Shown: positions 36,201-47,869 of the stretch, in pieces
How positions within the stretch are numbered: position 1 is the stretch's first letter
Layout: the number at the start of each line of letters is the position of its first letter
Assembly: GCA_023374025.1 (NCBI GenBank)
Contig: SIJG01000028.1
Location: 773,134 to 837,133 of the forward strand
Length of the DNA: 64,000 nucleotides
From: Heterodera schachtii
Taxonomy: Eukaryota > Nematoda > Chromadorea > Rhabditida > Heteroderidae
Direction: 5' to 3'
Made by a program: the position numbers and the translations under genes
Notes under the pieces: model-generated
Seen by the model: only the letters and a program-made list of their open reading frames with translations
Told to the model about the DNA's origin: nothing
Databases searched by the model: none

Positions 36201-37610
36201 ATCTCTTGTATTCCTTTTTTTACCAAATTAAAATGTAGCCTCATATTCCATTTTCAGTAACATTGGATTTGAATCTACAAGCTATTAAAATAATTAAAAA
36301 TATGACTGCTTGAAAAATTTAAAAAAAAAATATTTATGTAAAAAAAAAATTACTAAAGACAAGCCTTTTTTAAAGAATATTATTTTTCTATGTTATTATT
36401 CTTAATGGCAATTTTTTTTAAGCGTTGCATCTTTTTCATGGTTCGACCTCAGATAAATTGTTCTTCATTAGGGAGGCGTTATTTTTTAATTAAATAAATA
36501 ATAACAATTAGGTAAAATTGAAAATCTGTTTCAATAAATGCATAAAAAATCAGATCGCAATCAAAAACAACATGATAACTAAATTTAATACGAAAAATAA
36601 AATAAATTTCATTATATATTATTATATTAATATTATTTTTATATTATATATTTTTTAAATTTAATACAATCTTATATAAAAAATTAATGCAACTATTGAC
36701 AGTGAAAATCAACATGTCGGTTATATGTGACATTATAAAGAAAAAGTAAATTAAATCTATCCAAATTTTATTTTTTAAGTATCAATTAAATAAATAAATA
36801 GGTGAAAAAGAAAAAAAAAAGAAAAATAACAAACAACAAACAATCTATATATTTTTTTTAAAAAGGTTAAAAATAATGTTAATTTGAAACTAGTTTCATA
36901 TAGAAAAAACTTATTGATGAGGCTAAAGACATGCTTTTGGTGAGGCTAAAGAACTGTAGTATTTAATCTCGCTAATGAATGTTATAATATTTATACGCAA
37001 TCAAATAGTAATCAAAAATAAAACAATAAGACTTTGTATGAAAACTAAATTGTACATTAATGTTTAAAAATTCATTTTGGGTTATATATAAAGAATAATA
37101 TAAATATTTTGAAATTAAAAAGTGGCACAAAACCTCTATTTTATTCGCTGTTATTTTAAATTTAAATAAAAAACTAAATCCGCTCTTTAAAAAAAGTTAA
37201 CAAATTTCTTTCATAAATATATTATACTAACCTTTTTGTTGACAGAAAATAATTAATTTTTAAAATTTATTAAATTTAATTTGAATCTAGTCAATTGAAT
37301 TATTTAAGTTTTATGTACACTATAAATTAAAAAAATCTGAATCCAAATGGAAAAACTTTTTTTTACTGAACTTTTTTATGCATAAAATTAAACTTCAAAG
37401 CAGAAAATATTATTTTATTATTAAATTAAAAAAAAAAGATATAAGAAATTTTATTTAAGTTGTTATATCTTTAAATATAAATTATAATTAGCTATCTTTG
37501 TTGATTTATGAATACTCGAACAATATATAAAAAAAATGTTACATATATAAAAAAGCAACTTTTTGCTGAAATTCATCGAATTAATTTGGATAAAAGTGTA
37601 CCAAATTCAA
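33300..37610. other. A/T desert with weak exon-like spots
   Basis: Small G/C patches: 34245-34285 (minus DVLDYGSNCAIRVEQ), 35335-35375 (plus SVRLIRASQLSGNF) and a possible start ATG at 35925 (MSGQA followed by GTCAAA). None could be joined into a gene. Confidence 0.3.
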
Positions 37611-37614
37611 AAAG

Positions 37615-37704
37615 AATTTGGTGAATGCAAATCCAAAGGATGTGTTTTGGCGAACTGTCGCTGAAGCAGCCATTAAATTATCATTATTTTTTTATGTGCA
37701 CTAA
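37615..37704 (+). CDS. Candidate terminal exon, unknown protein
   Basis: After a weak acceptor (AAAAAG) the frame reads NLVNANPKDVFWRTVAEAAI, then a hydrophobic tail to TAA. The codons look coding. It lies just outside the left arm of the long inverted repeat. Confidence 0.35.
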   Translation, partial: NLVNANPKDVFWRTVAEAAIKLSLFFYVH

Positions 37705-37742
37705 TAAGGGGAACACCCATAAGATTTATTTTTTAATAAATA

Positions 37743-38771
37743 TTTTACAGAAATGATAATAAAGTAAGTTAATAGAAAAATCGCTTTGTCACTCACTCAC
37801 CATTTTTACTCAAATCGATAATTGAATTTAATAGAACTAACTAAATTTTGATTATTTTTAATTAGATTGATTTCTTATCAAATTCATGCTGCCACACAAA
37901 AAAGAAATCTATAATTATTTCTCTGTTTCTAATACAATGAGATTTATTCAGCAAAAAAAAAACACCATTTATGCGGAAAAAAAAACCCACAACTGCCGTG
38001 CCGGCATCTTAAAAACAAAAAACCATCCCAAACCCTGTCGTTTGTGCGGGAAACCCCCACGAGAAGTGAAGTTTTTATATTTAAAATTTTTCCCCGGACG
38101 CACATCTGTCAAACACCACAACTGTCAACACACAAAAAATTAATTGAGTAAAAAAACGATAAATATTTAGATTATAATTCAGCTCTCACAAAGGATAAAG
38201 TAGCTAAAAGAATCCATTTAAAAAACTTAAAAACATATAAATAGCCTTATAGAAAAAATAATATTGAAAATAGAATTAAATATGATACTATAAAATTAAC
38301 TATATTTTTATAAGCTATTTATACTAAAGAATTAGCCATTTAAAAGAAATTCACAAAACTGATTTTATTATTAAATTAAACAACTTTAAAAGTTATATTA
38401 TTTATTTTTTAATTAATAATAAATTTTTCTAAAATCCTAATTAAATTAAATAACTCATAGAAAAATACAATTAATTAATTAATTTTTAAATCAATTTTCC
38501 ATCAACTCAAAGAACAAACACACCAGTAAAGAACAAGTGTAAAGTCGCCCTTCATATAATATTATTTTCCATAAAAATAGAAAGCTAAAGAAAATATAAA
38601 ATTTATTTTATATTCAGATGACAAAAAGCATTTTTTTAAAAAGAAATATAAGCAATTATAAAAATAGTATAATCCTATTTTATTGCAATTAATTGGATAC
38701 GCAATGCAGTGACTTGTTATGCATTTTGCTGAAATTTTTTTTTTAAATAACAATTATTTTAAATAAAAAGC
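37743..38771. repeat. Left arm of a long inverted repeat
   Basis: The reverse complement of 42171-42902. The inner part is nearly identical: a 63-codon stretch at 38562-38753 and 42189-42380 translates identically. The outer 100 bp have more differences. The left arm is longer by about 290 bp (about 37862-38157), which holds the cysteine-rich ORF. The spacer between the arms is 3.4 kb. Confidence 0.85.
37886..38143 (+). CDS. Cysteine/histidine-rich ORF present in only one arm of the inverted repeat
   Basis: The second half reads HNCRAGILKTKNHPKPCRLC, then GKPPREV, a hydrophobic/basic stretch, FFPGRTSVKHHNCQHTKN and TAA. The spacing C-x2-C ... HH-x-C suggests a zinc-binding finger of unknown type. 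The first half is A/T rich and may be intron. G/C content and codon choice stand out sharply from the arm around it. I do not recognise the family. It may be an exon captured by a mobile element. Confidence 0.45.
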   Translation: MLPHKKEIYNYFSVSNTMRFIQQKKNTIYAEKKTHNCRAGILKTKNHPKPCRLCGKPPREVKFLYLKFFPGRTSVKHHNCQHTKN

Positions 38772-39235
38772 AATACGTTAGTTCATCAATTTAAAAATAA
38801 TTAATTAATTTTAAGGGATTTCCTAATACGTAAGCGAGTTTGCAAAAGATTTGAATATTATAATTAATATTGGAATTTTAAATCAGCAAAGAAAAATTTA
38901 AATTGCAAAAAGAATATTTTAAATCGATTCTTTTGCAATTAAGGTTAAGAAAACTCATAATTCTGATAGAAGATACAAATAAAGAGATAAGAATAGCTAA
39001 ATAAACACAATATTGTAAAAATTATTAATAAAAATAAATGAAATATGAATTTTTAAATATCCCAATATTCCCAAGAACCTATAAACAAACAAAACGATCG
39101 AAAGTTATAAATAAATATAAAACACTAAAAAAAGGAAATTTGTTGTCGATTTCCGATAAATACTAACGAGAAATTTTTTACATTTCATTGTGTAAATATA
39201 GAACGGAACTTTTCAACAAAGACTGATATCATCAG

Positions 39236-39442
39236 CGATGTTTAACAAAATGGCACAATAGGTTTCTTTACCACGAAAAAATGCTTTTTGAATTTATTAT
39301 TTTTTCAATTGGGACCGCAATTCTGCATCTTTGCCCCATTTTGGTAAAATTGAAGAATGCTGTAAACATTGGTTTTCTAATTTTTAATATTTTTCCAAAA
39401 TGCCGAATTTATCGTACATTCAATTACACTCTTTTTAAATAA
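39236..39442 (+). CDS. Candidate exon with a hydrophobic segment
   Basis: Acceptor GATATCATCAG, then 68 codons to TAA: RCLTKWHNRFLYHEKMLFEF..., a membrane-like stretch IIFSIGTAILHLCPILV, then a basic end. It lies in the spacer of the inverted repeat. A receptor fragment is conceivable but not shown. Confidence 0.3.
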   Translation, partial: RCLTKWHNRFLYHEKMLFEFIIFSIGTAILHLCPILVKLKNAVNIGFLIFNIFPKCRIYRTFNYTLFK

Positions 39443-39686
39443 GAAAGTAAAAAAGCCAAAAAATACTTTGAACAAAACTACAAATGAAGAATTCTTGTCT
39501 TCCGTCCAGATCGTCTGAATTGTTGTCTTTCCGCAGAACCGTCTTTACCTAGGGACGGTCTTTTTTTGTTGGTTCCCTCCAATACTCATATTATCATAAT
39601 TCCCAAGTTTCACGAAAGTTCTCAACACAATTACCAATTTCTTGTGAAATCTGTTAAAAATTGAAGGTGAATCTACTAAATTTTAC

Positions 39687-39710
39687 TGTTGGTGCCTATC
39701 AGCAGCGCCG
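39687..39710. repeat. Degenerate shared hairpin, no element ends seen
   Basis: TTGGTGCCTATCAGCAGCGCC keeps the core GGTGCCTATC and is followed by a short C-run, as in the other copies. No terminal repeats or target duplication were found around it. Confidence 0.4.
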
Positions 39711-39714
39711 TCCC

Positions 39715-41735
39715 CTAAAAAACTGTTCAAATCGAAAATTTCGGGTCCAACCGGGTCAGGAAAAATTTTCATAATTTTCCAACCAAAGAGTTTGCAATTA
39801 TAATTATTTATAATTAACCTTACTCATAATTTTACAAAAATGTGACAAAGTAAAAAATATTAATTTTGGTTGTAAGTGCTCCAGCAGAATGAAAATATCA
39901 ATCTTACGAACCAATATTAATTAATAGGGAATAAATTTAAACAAAGAATTTAATTATATAAAAATTAATTTATCAAACTCTTGCAAACTAACAATAACCA
40001 TTAATTTATTAACAGAGAAACTACAATTTTTTTGACTTAAATTTCAATCTATGTTTATTACAGAAGCATGTTGTTAAAATTATATAAACTACAAATTTAG
40101 AAAGAATATTTCCATATGATTATTATCATTTAAATGAAAAATTGATTAATAAATAGTGTCTTGCACTCCTGCCAAATAAAATAGAAGTTAGGGTTCATGG
40201 CAATATTTATTATACATAGAACAGAACAATACCTTACAGACAATTATCAAAAATAAATAATAAAAAATAGATAAAATTAAACTTTAAAAATTAATATTCA
40301 TAAATTTTTTTGAACCTTTAAACTTTCAAATATTTAAATTTATTGTTAATTATTCAATCCTACTTTTATCTAATATATACGTACTTACTAATTTTTATAT
40401 TCCAATGCCCATTTTAAACATTAAAATATATAAATGCATCCTTTAATGCTATTTATTAGTATTATTGAGGAAAAACGATTAAAATTAATCTTACAAATTT
40501 TAGGTATATTTTCTATAATTTAAAATTCTTTTCTTCAGAAGCTGAGCTTTATTATTATTAATTAATTATATTCTGCAAAATTTGAAATATAGGATTTAAA
40601 TTCATTTATTGAAAAGAAAAAAAAAGAATTAAAAAAATATAAATTATATAAGTTTGAAATTTTACCTACTTTGAGGAATTGAAATTATGCAATTTAATAA
40701 GATTAATGAGAATTGTATGAATTTATTGGCAAATTCTTAAGCTCAAAGGTGTAAAGTTTTTCTCAATTCGTCATATTTTTATTTTAACTAAAATTTGCAT
40801 TTTTCTATCATTCTGTTGCTCTAAAAATTAATTCACAATATATCAAATGTTCAAAAAAGTTAAAATTTAAAAAGAATTTTTTGCATTATAGTCGAACTTT
40901 CCCAAAAACCATCAAAATCATTTTAAAATTGAAAATTCAATTAAATGAATTTATTCTAAAAATTAAAAAAGTGTTGGTGCGTTTCTTAATTGCCGCCAAC
41001 TTTTTTCAAAGACATTTTAGCAAACAGTCACTAATTCGAATTTTGATATTTTTATTATGTTTATTTATGAAAAGAACTTCATTATTCTGATTCATTTTTT
41101 TATTTGTTCAAAAGTTAATAATTATTCCTGTTTTTTAATTATAAATCAATAATTTTGGTATTTTCATTTTGAATTTATATTTTTCATTAACAATAGTCTC
41201 TGCCAGATCGAAAAATATAATATTATAAAAAAATAAATTAAATACCTTAAAACTCGTCACCGAATTCCAATGTTTTTAAAAGTTGGCTTCTTCATACCAT
41301 CTTTTATTTAAAATTGCATAAGAATTTGTTCTCTCTGGATTTGCATTTTGATTTTTCGAGTCGATCTGTTAACCCTTTGTCTTGTTCATTCAAGAATATT
41401 AATTTATTATTTTATAATAAAAAAAATTTTTATTAAATAAAATTATTTTCTTAAATTATAGATAATAAAATGAAATTAAATGATTTATCAAAATGTTATT
41501 CATGTTTTACTTATCGTTCTTCTTTTACTTTTTTTCATGACTTGTTTTGCGTTATTGTATTTCCGTCAGATCAAAAAATCTGAATATATTATTAATGTTA
41601 AATTAAATAATTTGGTAATTTTACGATATTTTTTTCAAAAATTCGGAAAGGCGGTAATTTAAAGATATTTCTTTTTAAAGTCCAATTAATGGTTTATACT
41701 TTAAAAACTGATTTAATAAAAAAAAACAATTAAAA
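39715..41735. other. A/T-rich stretch, no gene supported
   Basis: Open frames at 40881 and 41480 are A/T-driven. A weak minus-strand spot at 40130-40200 (ECKTLFIN) is not convincing. Confidence 0.35.
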
Positions 41736-41737
41736 AG

Positions 41738-43108
41738 TCAAACCGTAATTGGTCGAATCGGTGCCGATTGCGTTGCGCAAATGATGGGTCGTCAGCCCGG
41801 CTTCGTTGTTTTACTCAAAGGGCGCGCCGTAAAAATGTTTTATTATGCAATAAATATTTTAAATATTTAACTTCTTCACGCTTTCTTAATCTATCGTATC
41901 CATTGGGATAATTACATAATTCTGGTTGCTGTCGTCAAGTTACCTTATAAGTTTTTCTTAGGTTAATTCATACATTAGAGCATATATTTGTCAATATATT
42001 TTATGTTTTATTCATTAACAAGTATTTAAAATATTATATACAATTAGCTTGATGTTGTTTGGTTTATTTTTTAATTTCTTTTAGAATATAATATTGTTCC
42101 TTTTCTTGTATCATTTTACGTGTTAAGCATTTAAAAGATTTTTTTTTTACAAAAGCTTGCTAACTGAAAAGCTTTTTATTTAAAATAATTGTTATTTAAA
42201 AAAAAAATTTCAGCAAAATGCATAACAAGTCACTGCATTGCGTATCCAATTAATTGCAATAAAATAGGATTATACTATTTTTATAATTGCTTATATTTCT
42301 TTTTAAAAAAATGCTTTTTGTCATCTGAATATAAAATAAATTTTATATTTTCTTTAGCTTTCTATTTTTATGGAAAATAATATTATATGAAGGGCGACTT
42401 TACACTTGTTCTTTACTGGTGTGTTTGTTCTTTGAGTTGATGGAAAATTGATTTAAAAATTAATTAATTAATTGTATTTTTCTATGAGTTATTTAATTTA
42501 ATTAGGATTTTAGAAAAATTTATTATTAATTAAAAAATAAATAATATAACTTTTAAAGTTGTTTAATTTAATAATAAAATCAGTTTTGTGAATTTCTTTT
42601 AAATGGCTAATTCTTTAGTATAAATAGCTTATAAAAATATAGTTAATTTTATAGTATCTTATTTAATTCTATTTTCAATATTATTTTTTCTATAAGGCTA
42701 TTTATATGTTTTTAAGTTTTTTAAATGGATTTTTTTGGCTACCTTATCCTTTGTGAGAGCTGAATTATAATCTAAATATTTAATCAAAAAATTATCAAAA
42801 TTTATTTTGTTCTATTAAATTCATTATCGATTTGAGTAAAAATGGCGAGTGACAAAGGGATTTTTGTATTAACGTACTTTATTATTATTTCTGTAAAATT
42901 TTGGTAATTTTAATTGCCTCTTACATTCATTTAGAAATTTAGATTTTCAAATGAATAGTTTTAATTATTTCAACAAGATGTTTAGAAAATCAAAATATTT
43001 TGTTTATAGATAGAATTATCGGCGCCCGACGAATTGAAGACAAATAGGAATGAGAGCGGTGGATCATTATTAAATCCTTTCATTTTATTTATAAAAATGA
43101 ATAAATAG
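41738..43108 (+). CDS. Two-exon candidate; exon 1 resembles a phosphofructokinase segment
   Basis: Exon 41738-41828 (donor GTAAAA) reads TVIGRIGADCVAQMMG, then RQPGFVVLLKGRA. The pattern (M/I)GA-x2-V-x2-M ... P-x-VV-L-G resembles the 6-phosphofructokinase stretch before the substrate-site loop. This is a resemblance from memory, not proof. Exon 43010-43108 (acceptor TTGTTTATAG) is in matching phase 0: IELSAPDELKTNRNESGGSL... to TAG. The intron contains the whole right arm of the long inverted repeat. The minus strand of exon 1 is also open, so the strand is not certain. Confidence 0.33.
42171..42902. repeat. Right arm of the long inverted repeat
   Basis: Pairs with 37743-38771. It lacks the cysteine-rich insert of the left arm. 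The inner boundary is sharp at GCTTTTTATTTAAAATAATT (42171), matching the end of the left arm at 38771. Confidence 0.85.
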
Positions 43109-43230
43109 TAATGAGTAGGTCTGGGATTTTACTGTATGTTTTTACATATTTTTTTCGGCTTGCTTATGATAAGAGAAGTCTAAAAATAGCATTTTCTCTG
43201 AACAATTCTCGATTTAAAGCAAACATAAAA

Positions 43231-43485
43231 ACCTAAAATCACAATCAAAAATGAGTCATTTTTGGAATTTTGGATTTTCAATTTTTACCAGATATTATGC
43301 ACAGATTTGGATTAAGAAGCTCGATTCGCTTTTAATCTATTAAGTCATTAACTCAAACATTTTTATGTATCTGCTTATCAAGTAAATAATATTCGTAAAT
43401 TTAGTAATGAACCTAAATCACAATCAAAAATGAGTCATTTTTGAATTTTGGATTTTCAAATTTTTACCAGATATTATGCACAGAT
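43231..43485. repeat. Direct repeat, 75-bp copies 180 bp apart
   Basis: 43231-43306 and 43411-43485 share CACAATCAAAAATGAGTCAT and end with CCAGATATTATGCACAGAT, with a few single-base differences. Confidence 0.85.
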
Positions 43486-43542
43486 CATAAAATTCACGGT
43501 AACCGTGAACGTGAATCAAGGCGCAACTCTAGTTGTTAAAAT

Positions 43543-43680
43543 TAGAGACCGGACAAGAGGTTCGGTCGAACGGTTTCGGTTAAAAACCGAAAAAACAGAA
43601 ACCGAAAAATCAAAAAATTCTCGGTCAAAACCCGAAACCGAAATTTGAAAAATACCGAAAAAACTAACCGGCCCGACTAA
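43543..43680. mobile_element. Fragment of a hAT-like element related to B
   Basis: Starts TAGAGACCGGACAAG, the same terminus as element B, followed by an array of CCGAAAC / GGTTTCGG words instead of GGGATCCCG. No opposite end was seen, so it is a solo end or truncated copy. Confidence 0.6.
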
Positions 43681-43689
43681 AATCAAACA

Positions 43690-44755
43690 CATAAAATAGC
43701 TTATTGGTTGATTATATTTAGTAAAAATTAAGAATTATTAAAATGTTGAAGCGATTTACTTATAATTTCTGTAAATAATTATTTTAAAAATTAAAATTTT
43801 TAAGCGATTACTTTTCTTATATGTCTAATTTTTCATTTAAAAATAGTTACCGAAAAATATATATTTATTTAATTAAAAAATAACGTCTACCGAATGAACA
43901 TTTAGTTTCTTGTTTTTAGTAATTTTTTCTCTTACATAGATATTTTATTTTTTTAAATTTTTTAAGCAGTCATATTTTTAATTATTTTAAGAGCTTGTAG
44001 ATTCAATCCAATGTTACTGAAAAATAAAATCATATAAAATAATTTTTTTAACTTTAATTGTTGTATGTCCCCATCCTATATTCTTCCCTTTGCCGAAAAG
44101 TCATTTTTCTAATTTATTTTGCTTTATAAAAGTTTTCATATTTCAATAATTGTTATTGAAAAGCTTTTTGATTTAGTTTATACTCTTTTATTTATTTAAA
44201 TAATTGCTATTGTAAAACTGATGAATTGAACAAAAGGGACGTTAACATTGTTATCAGGTACATGTTTAATGAAAATAAAAAATATTATTCAAGAATTTTG
44301 TGTTTTTTATGCAAGTTTATTAATTATAAGGATAAATTGTATTGTTTGTTAGCCAATTTTATTCCGATATATTTTTTTATTAATTATAAGGTATAAATTG
44401 TCCGATTTATTTTTTATTTTAACATAAATTGATTTAATTAAAAGTATGACTTCGCTCGCTTTGCTTTTATATTCAAAAAATATCGATTAATTTCTCTGAT
44501 GTACGTGTTCGACCTTGTATTTTTAGTGTTATTATGATGCTTTTTATTCCATCATAACATTTCACAATTTTCTAGTTGGAACTATTAATATATACATATA
44601 TATTTTATTTGATTTTTCTTCCTACAGTTCTGTTATGTTAATCTTTAATTTTAATTGATTGGAATTTTTATTCTTTATTTCATAATTAATTTTATTATGT
44701 TTATAATATTGTTTTACTTTAGTTTTTCTTCATTACTTATAAAAAGATGTTTTTT
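43690..44755. other. A/T-rich stretch, no gene supported
   Basis: Nothing recognised. Confidence 0.4.
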
Positions 44756-44759
44756 TTAG

Positions 44760-45985
44760 ATGAATCAATAGGGAAGCCAAGTTTTACCGTGTGGAGAGAA
44801 GGTGATCGCTGCCGAGTGGCCGGAGTGTTTTTCTTGTTTGGAAGTGTCTAGCTAATCGCTGATTTTAGTTATTTGATCGAATATTCATTAGTTTTATTTT
44901 AATGTTAATGCAAAAGTAACTAAATTTATTTTTATTATGCTAAAAATAATATTTTATACCCTTTTTATAAGAGAATTGTTAAGGGTTTTTATTATTGTGC
45001 TGTAAAAATTTAGTCTGAAAAATTCAATAGGTTAAATATAATTTTTAACTTTGAACATTCATTACATTTTCTAATCACTATTTCATCTTTTTTATTATCA
45101 AATAGAATTTTAAAAAGTATTATTATTTTTCTTTGAATTTATAAAATGGATGTGAAACTCCTTTTATGCAAGACTTTTAATTATACCTTTTTATTAAAGG
45201 ATTTTAATTAATCTTTATTTGAAAGATCATTTTTATTGAGTTGAAATATTTCTCTTAAATTTTTCAGACATTTTATGAAATGCTGAATATTAAAATTATA
45301 CTTTTTAAATTGAATACAAATTATTTTATTAAATAAAAAATTAAGTACAATGAAATCCTTTCTTTTCAAATGTATAATCTAATGAAATTATAAAGTTAGT
45401 TAATAAATATCATAAATATAACATATTTTAATAACCCGTCCCAGGCCCTGTAATAATGTGGCGAAAAAAAGTATTAAATATCTTAAGTATAAATCCACAA
45501 ATAATTAAAATATAAAAAATATGTACATAGTAAAAACCTTATTGTACAAGTAAAATATTAATTCCTTCAAATTATTATAGATAAACAAATAAGTTCAAAT
45601 CCTTAAATAACATAAAAAAATTATTAAAAAAAATAATTGAATCATTTATTATGATAAACTATCAATTGTGGTATCATTATAATTAATCTCAATGAAAAAT
45701 TTGATCATAAAAAAAACAAAATTTAAAAACTAAAAAAAAATGTTAAAATCTTTGAAAAAATTTTAAACAAAAATTATTAACTCAGATACTATTCTTTCAA
45801 AAGAATAATTATCCTTTTTTATTTTTGTTTTCAAATCCGATTATAATCTCTATAATACTTTTTATTTGATAATTACTATTAGATTTATAAATTTTAAACA
45901 AAAGGTCCTTTTACACGAGAGATTCTTGCCGACGATCAAATATGGGCAGCGCGCCATTATTTCTTGTATTTTTTTGTTAAAATAA
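44760..45985 (+). CDS. Two-exon candidate; exon 1 with Tudor-like start
   Basis: Exon 44760-44824, after TTTTTTTTAG and before GTGTTT, reads ESIGKPSFTVWREGDRCRVAG. W-x2-GD-x-C-x-(A/V) resembles the opening strand of SMN/SPF30-type Tudor domains. Exon 45905-45985 (acceptor AAACAAAAG) joins in phase 0: VLLHERFLPTIKYGQRAII... to TAA. A second frame of that exon (REILADDQIWAARHYF) is also open. The second exon does not look like Tudor, so the join or the family guess may be wrong. Confidence 0.3.
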
Positions 45986-46709
45986 TGTTATTTTTTTGTA
46001 TTTCGTTTTTTGATTGTTATTGAATCAAAATTTTTGTTCAATAAAATAAATTTTCATAAATATTGCTTATTTTTATATTTATATCTTACAATTTGTACTT
46101 GCATGGCATGTCCATTGGATACAAAATTAAGGATATTTAATTATTGGTATTTAAATTTAAAAAGGCGGTTATTTATTAAAAATTAAAAATTATTTATTAA
46201 ATATTTACTAATTTTTAACAATAATTTATTTGATGATTTAGGCATAGAGTTAATTAGTTTTTCAATTCAATTCTACTTATATTTGTCTAAATATGTTTTA
46301 TTTTATTTTTCAAATTTAATTCGTTAAATATTTTCACTAAATTTGAATTTTACATGGACGCATAGTTAAAGTTATAATATGGTACATTTACCACATATAA
46401 TTACATGGTTAACATAGCAAACAAACCGCACTTATAAAGATGTTTTTACAATTATTATTTTGCGTTTGAATAAATTTTTATGTATATTTTAATAATATTA
46501 TTATAAAAGAAATTACCTAATTTTTCATAGAAATAATTAGTTTTAAAAAAAGTAAGTTAAGAATAAGTTGTTTTTTTTATTGTGATATGAATAAAAGTTT
46601 ATTTTACATATAATGTTTTTCAAAGCTGATATTTAATTAATTTTGATTGATTTACCTAAAATCTTGAATGGAATTCTTTCTTACACATTTTGTGATTTTT
46701 TTCCATCGT

Positions 46710-46756
46710 TTATTTGTTGGGCTGTATTTTTTCTGCCGTTCCATCAGTGATGACAA
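46710..46756 (-). CDS. Candidate short terminal exon
   Basis: Acceptor CAACGATTAG, then VITDGTAEKIQPNK and TAA at 46710-46712. A sharp G/C island in A/T sequence. Confidence 0.3.
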
Positions 46757-47368
46757 CTAATCGTTGATGAACATGAAAAAAATTAAATTATAAGTTTTTA
46801 TGAAAGCATTTAGAAACATTTAAAAGTTTAAATAAAAATACTCTATTTAATTTGATTTTTTAAGTATATGTTTTTTATGTTTTTTGCCATTTTTGGGTTT
46901 TTTAATTTGTTTAAAAATTATTTTAATGTTATTTATTAATTAAAATTTATTGTTAACATTTTTAAAATTAATGGCTTAATATTGGTTTCATTGTATGCTC
47001 ATGATTAACTGACCTTTTGCATATGAATATAATTCTATTATATTTAACTCTACAAAATTCATCATGGCTGTGGCCACTTTTGCTTGATCTTCAGCGATTG
47101 TAATTTACGGTTTACATAATTTTTTATCACTGTTATTATTTCAATGTATAAATTTTTATTATGGTTATTTAATATATGATTTAACAAATCTGAATATATT
47201 TTGAGAAATGTTAACTCAATAGGAGTATTTTTGTGCGTACTTAAATGCATTTATTATTTGCATATAACTACTTTTTAGTGTGTATTTAAATAAAATTGTA
47301 TTTTATAGTATATTTTTTATTTGAAGTAAATATTTTAATGTATAATTTTTTATTTAAGTAAATAAATA

Positions 47369-47422
47369 GATCCGAGCATTTCGGCAAGGGCATCGTGATT
47401 GGATTGTCTTGCGGTGATAGCG
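47369..47422 (+). other. Candidate internal exon
   Basis: Between AAATAG and GTGATAG the frame reads SEHFGKGIVIGLSC. No phase-compatible neighbours were confirmed. Confidence 0.25.
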
Positions 47423-47658
47423 ATTAAAAATGTTTTTATTTAATGCTATTAAATCTATAGTTTTCTACATTCGTCACAACTGAATTTTGAGCAATTGAAT
47501 AAATATACAAGATTATGAAAGATCTAAAAATACTATAATAATAAAATTAGAAGTCTAATGATAGATAATAAATAAAATTCTATCATAACAACAAGTATTT
47601 AAGATTATAGGTATGTGAAAGCTGAATCGATATAATGTATTAGAATAAACAAAAATTA

Positions 47659-47862
47659 ATGAAAAATAATATGAAAAAATCTCGAAAAAATTTATTAGCA
47701 GATGAATACAGGAAAAAACACCATCATTTTATGTTTCAACAAATATATAAAAAAATTCATCCAATAAACGGAGCCGTCACATTGCTTAAAATAGTTTTTC
47801 CATTTGGAGCACGTGAATACAATTCGTTGCACGATGAAGAAGATAAAATCATAATAATATAA
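47659..47862 (+). CDS. Short ORF conserved with a decayed copy at 24.4 kb
   Basis: 67 codons: a basic N-terminal part (RKNLLADEYRKKHHHF), then KIHPINGAVTLLKIVFPFG, AREYNSLHDEED and a run of Ile. The lead region GTATGTGAAAGCTGAATCGAT (from about 47612) is shared with the copy at 24409. The same lead is seen weakly near 53965. Conservation of both lead and ORF suggests a dispersed gene or repeat family of unknown function. Confidence 0.5.
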   Translation: MKNNMKKSRKNLLADEYRKKHHHFMFQQIYKKIHPINGAVTLLKIVFPFGAREYNSLHDEEDKIIII

Positions 47863-47869
47863 AAATGAT

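Noticed and set aside
38562..38753. 63-codon ORF, identical at 42189-42380 on the other strand
   Set aside because: The identity is explained by the long inverted repeat. The peptide is A/T-driven with no motif, so it is not called a gene.
43448..43648. 66-codon ORF ending in Lys/Glu/Thr repeats
   Set aside because: Translation of the CCGAAAC array of a hAT-like end fragment.
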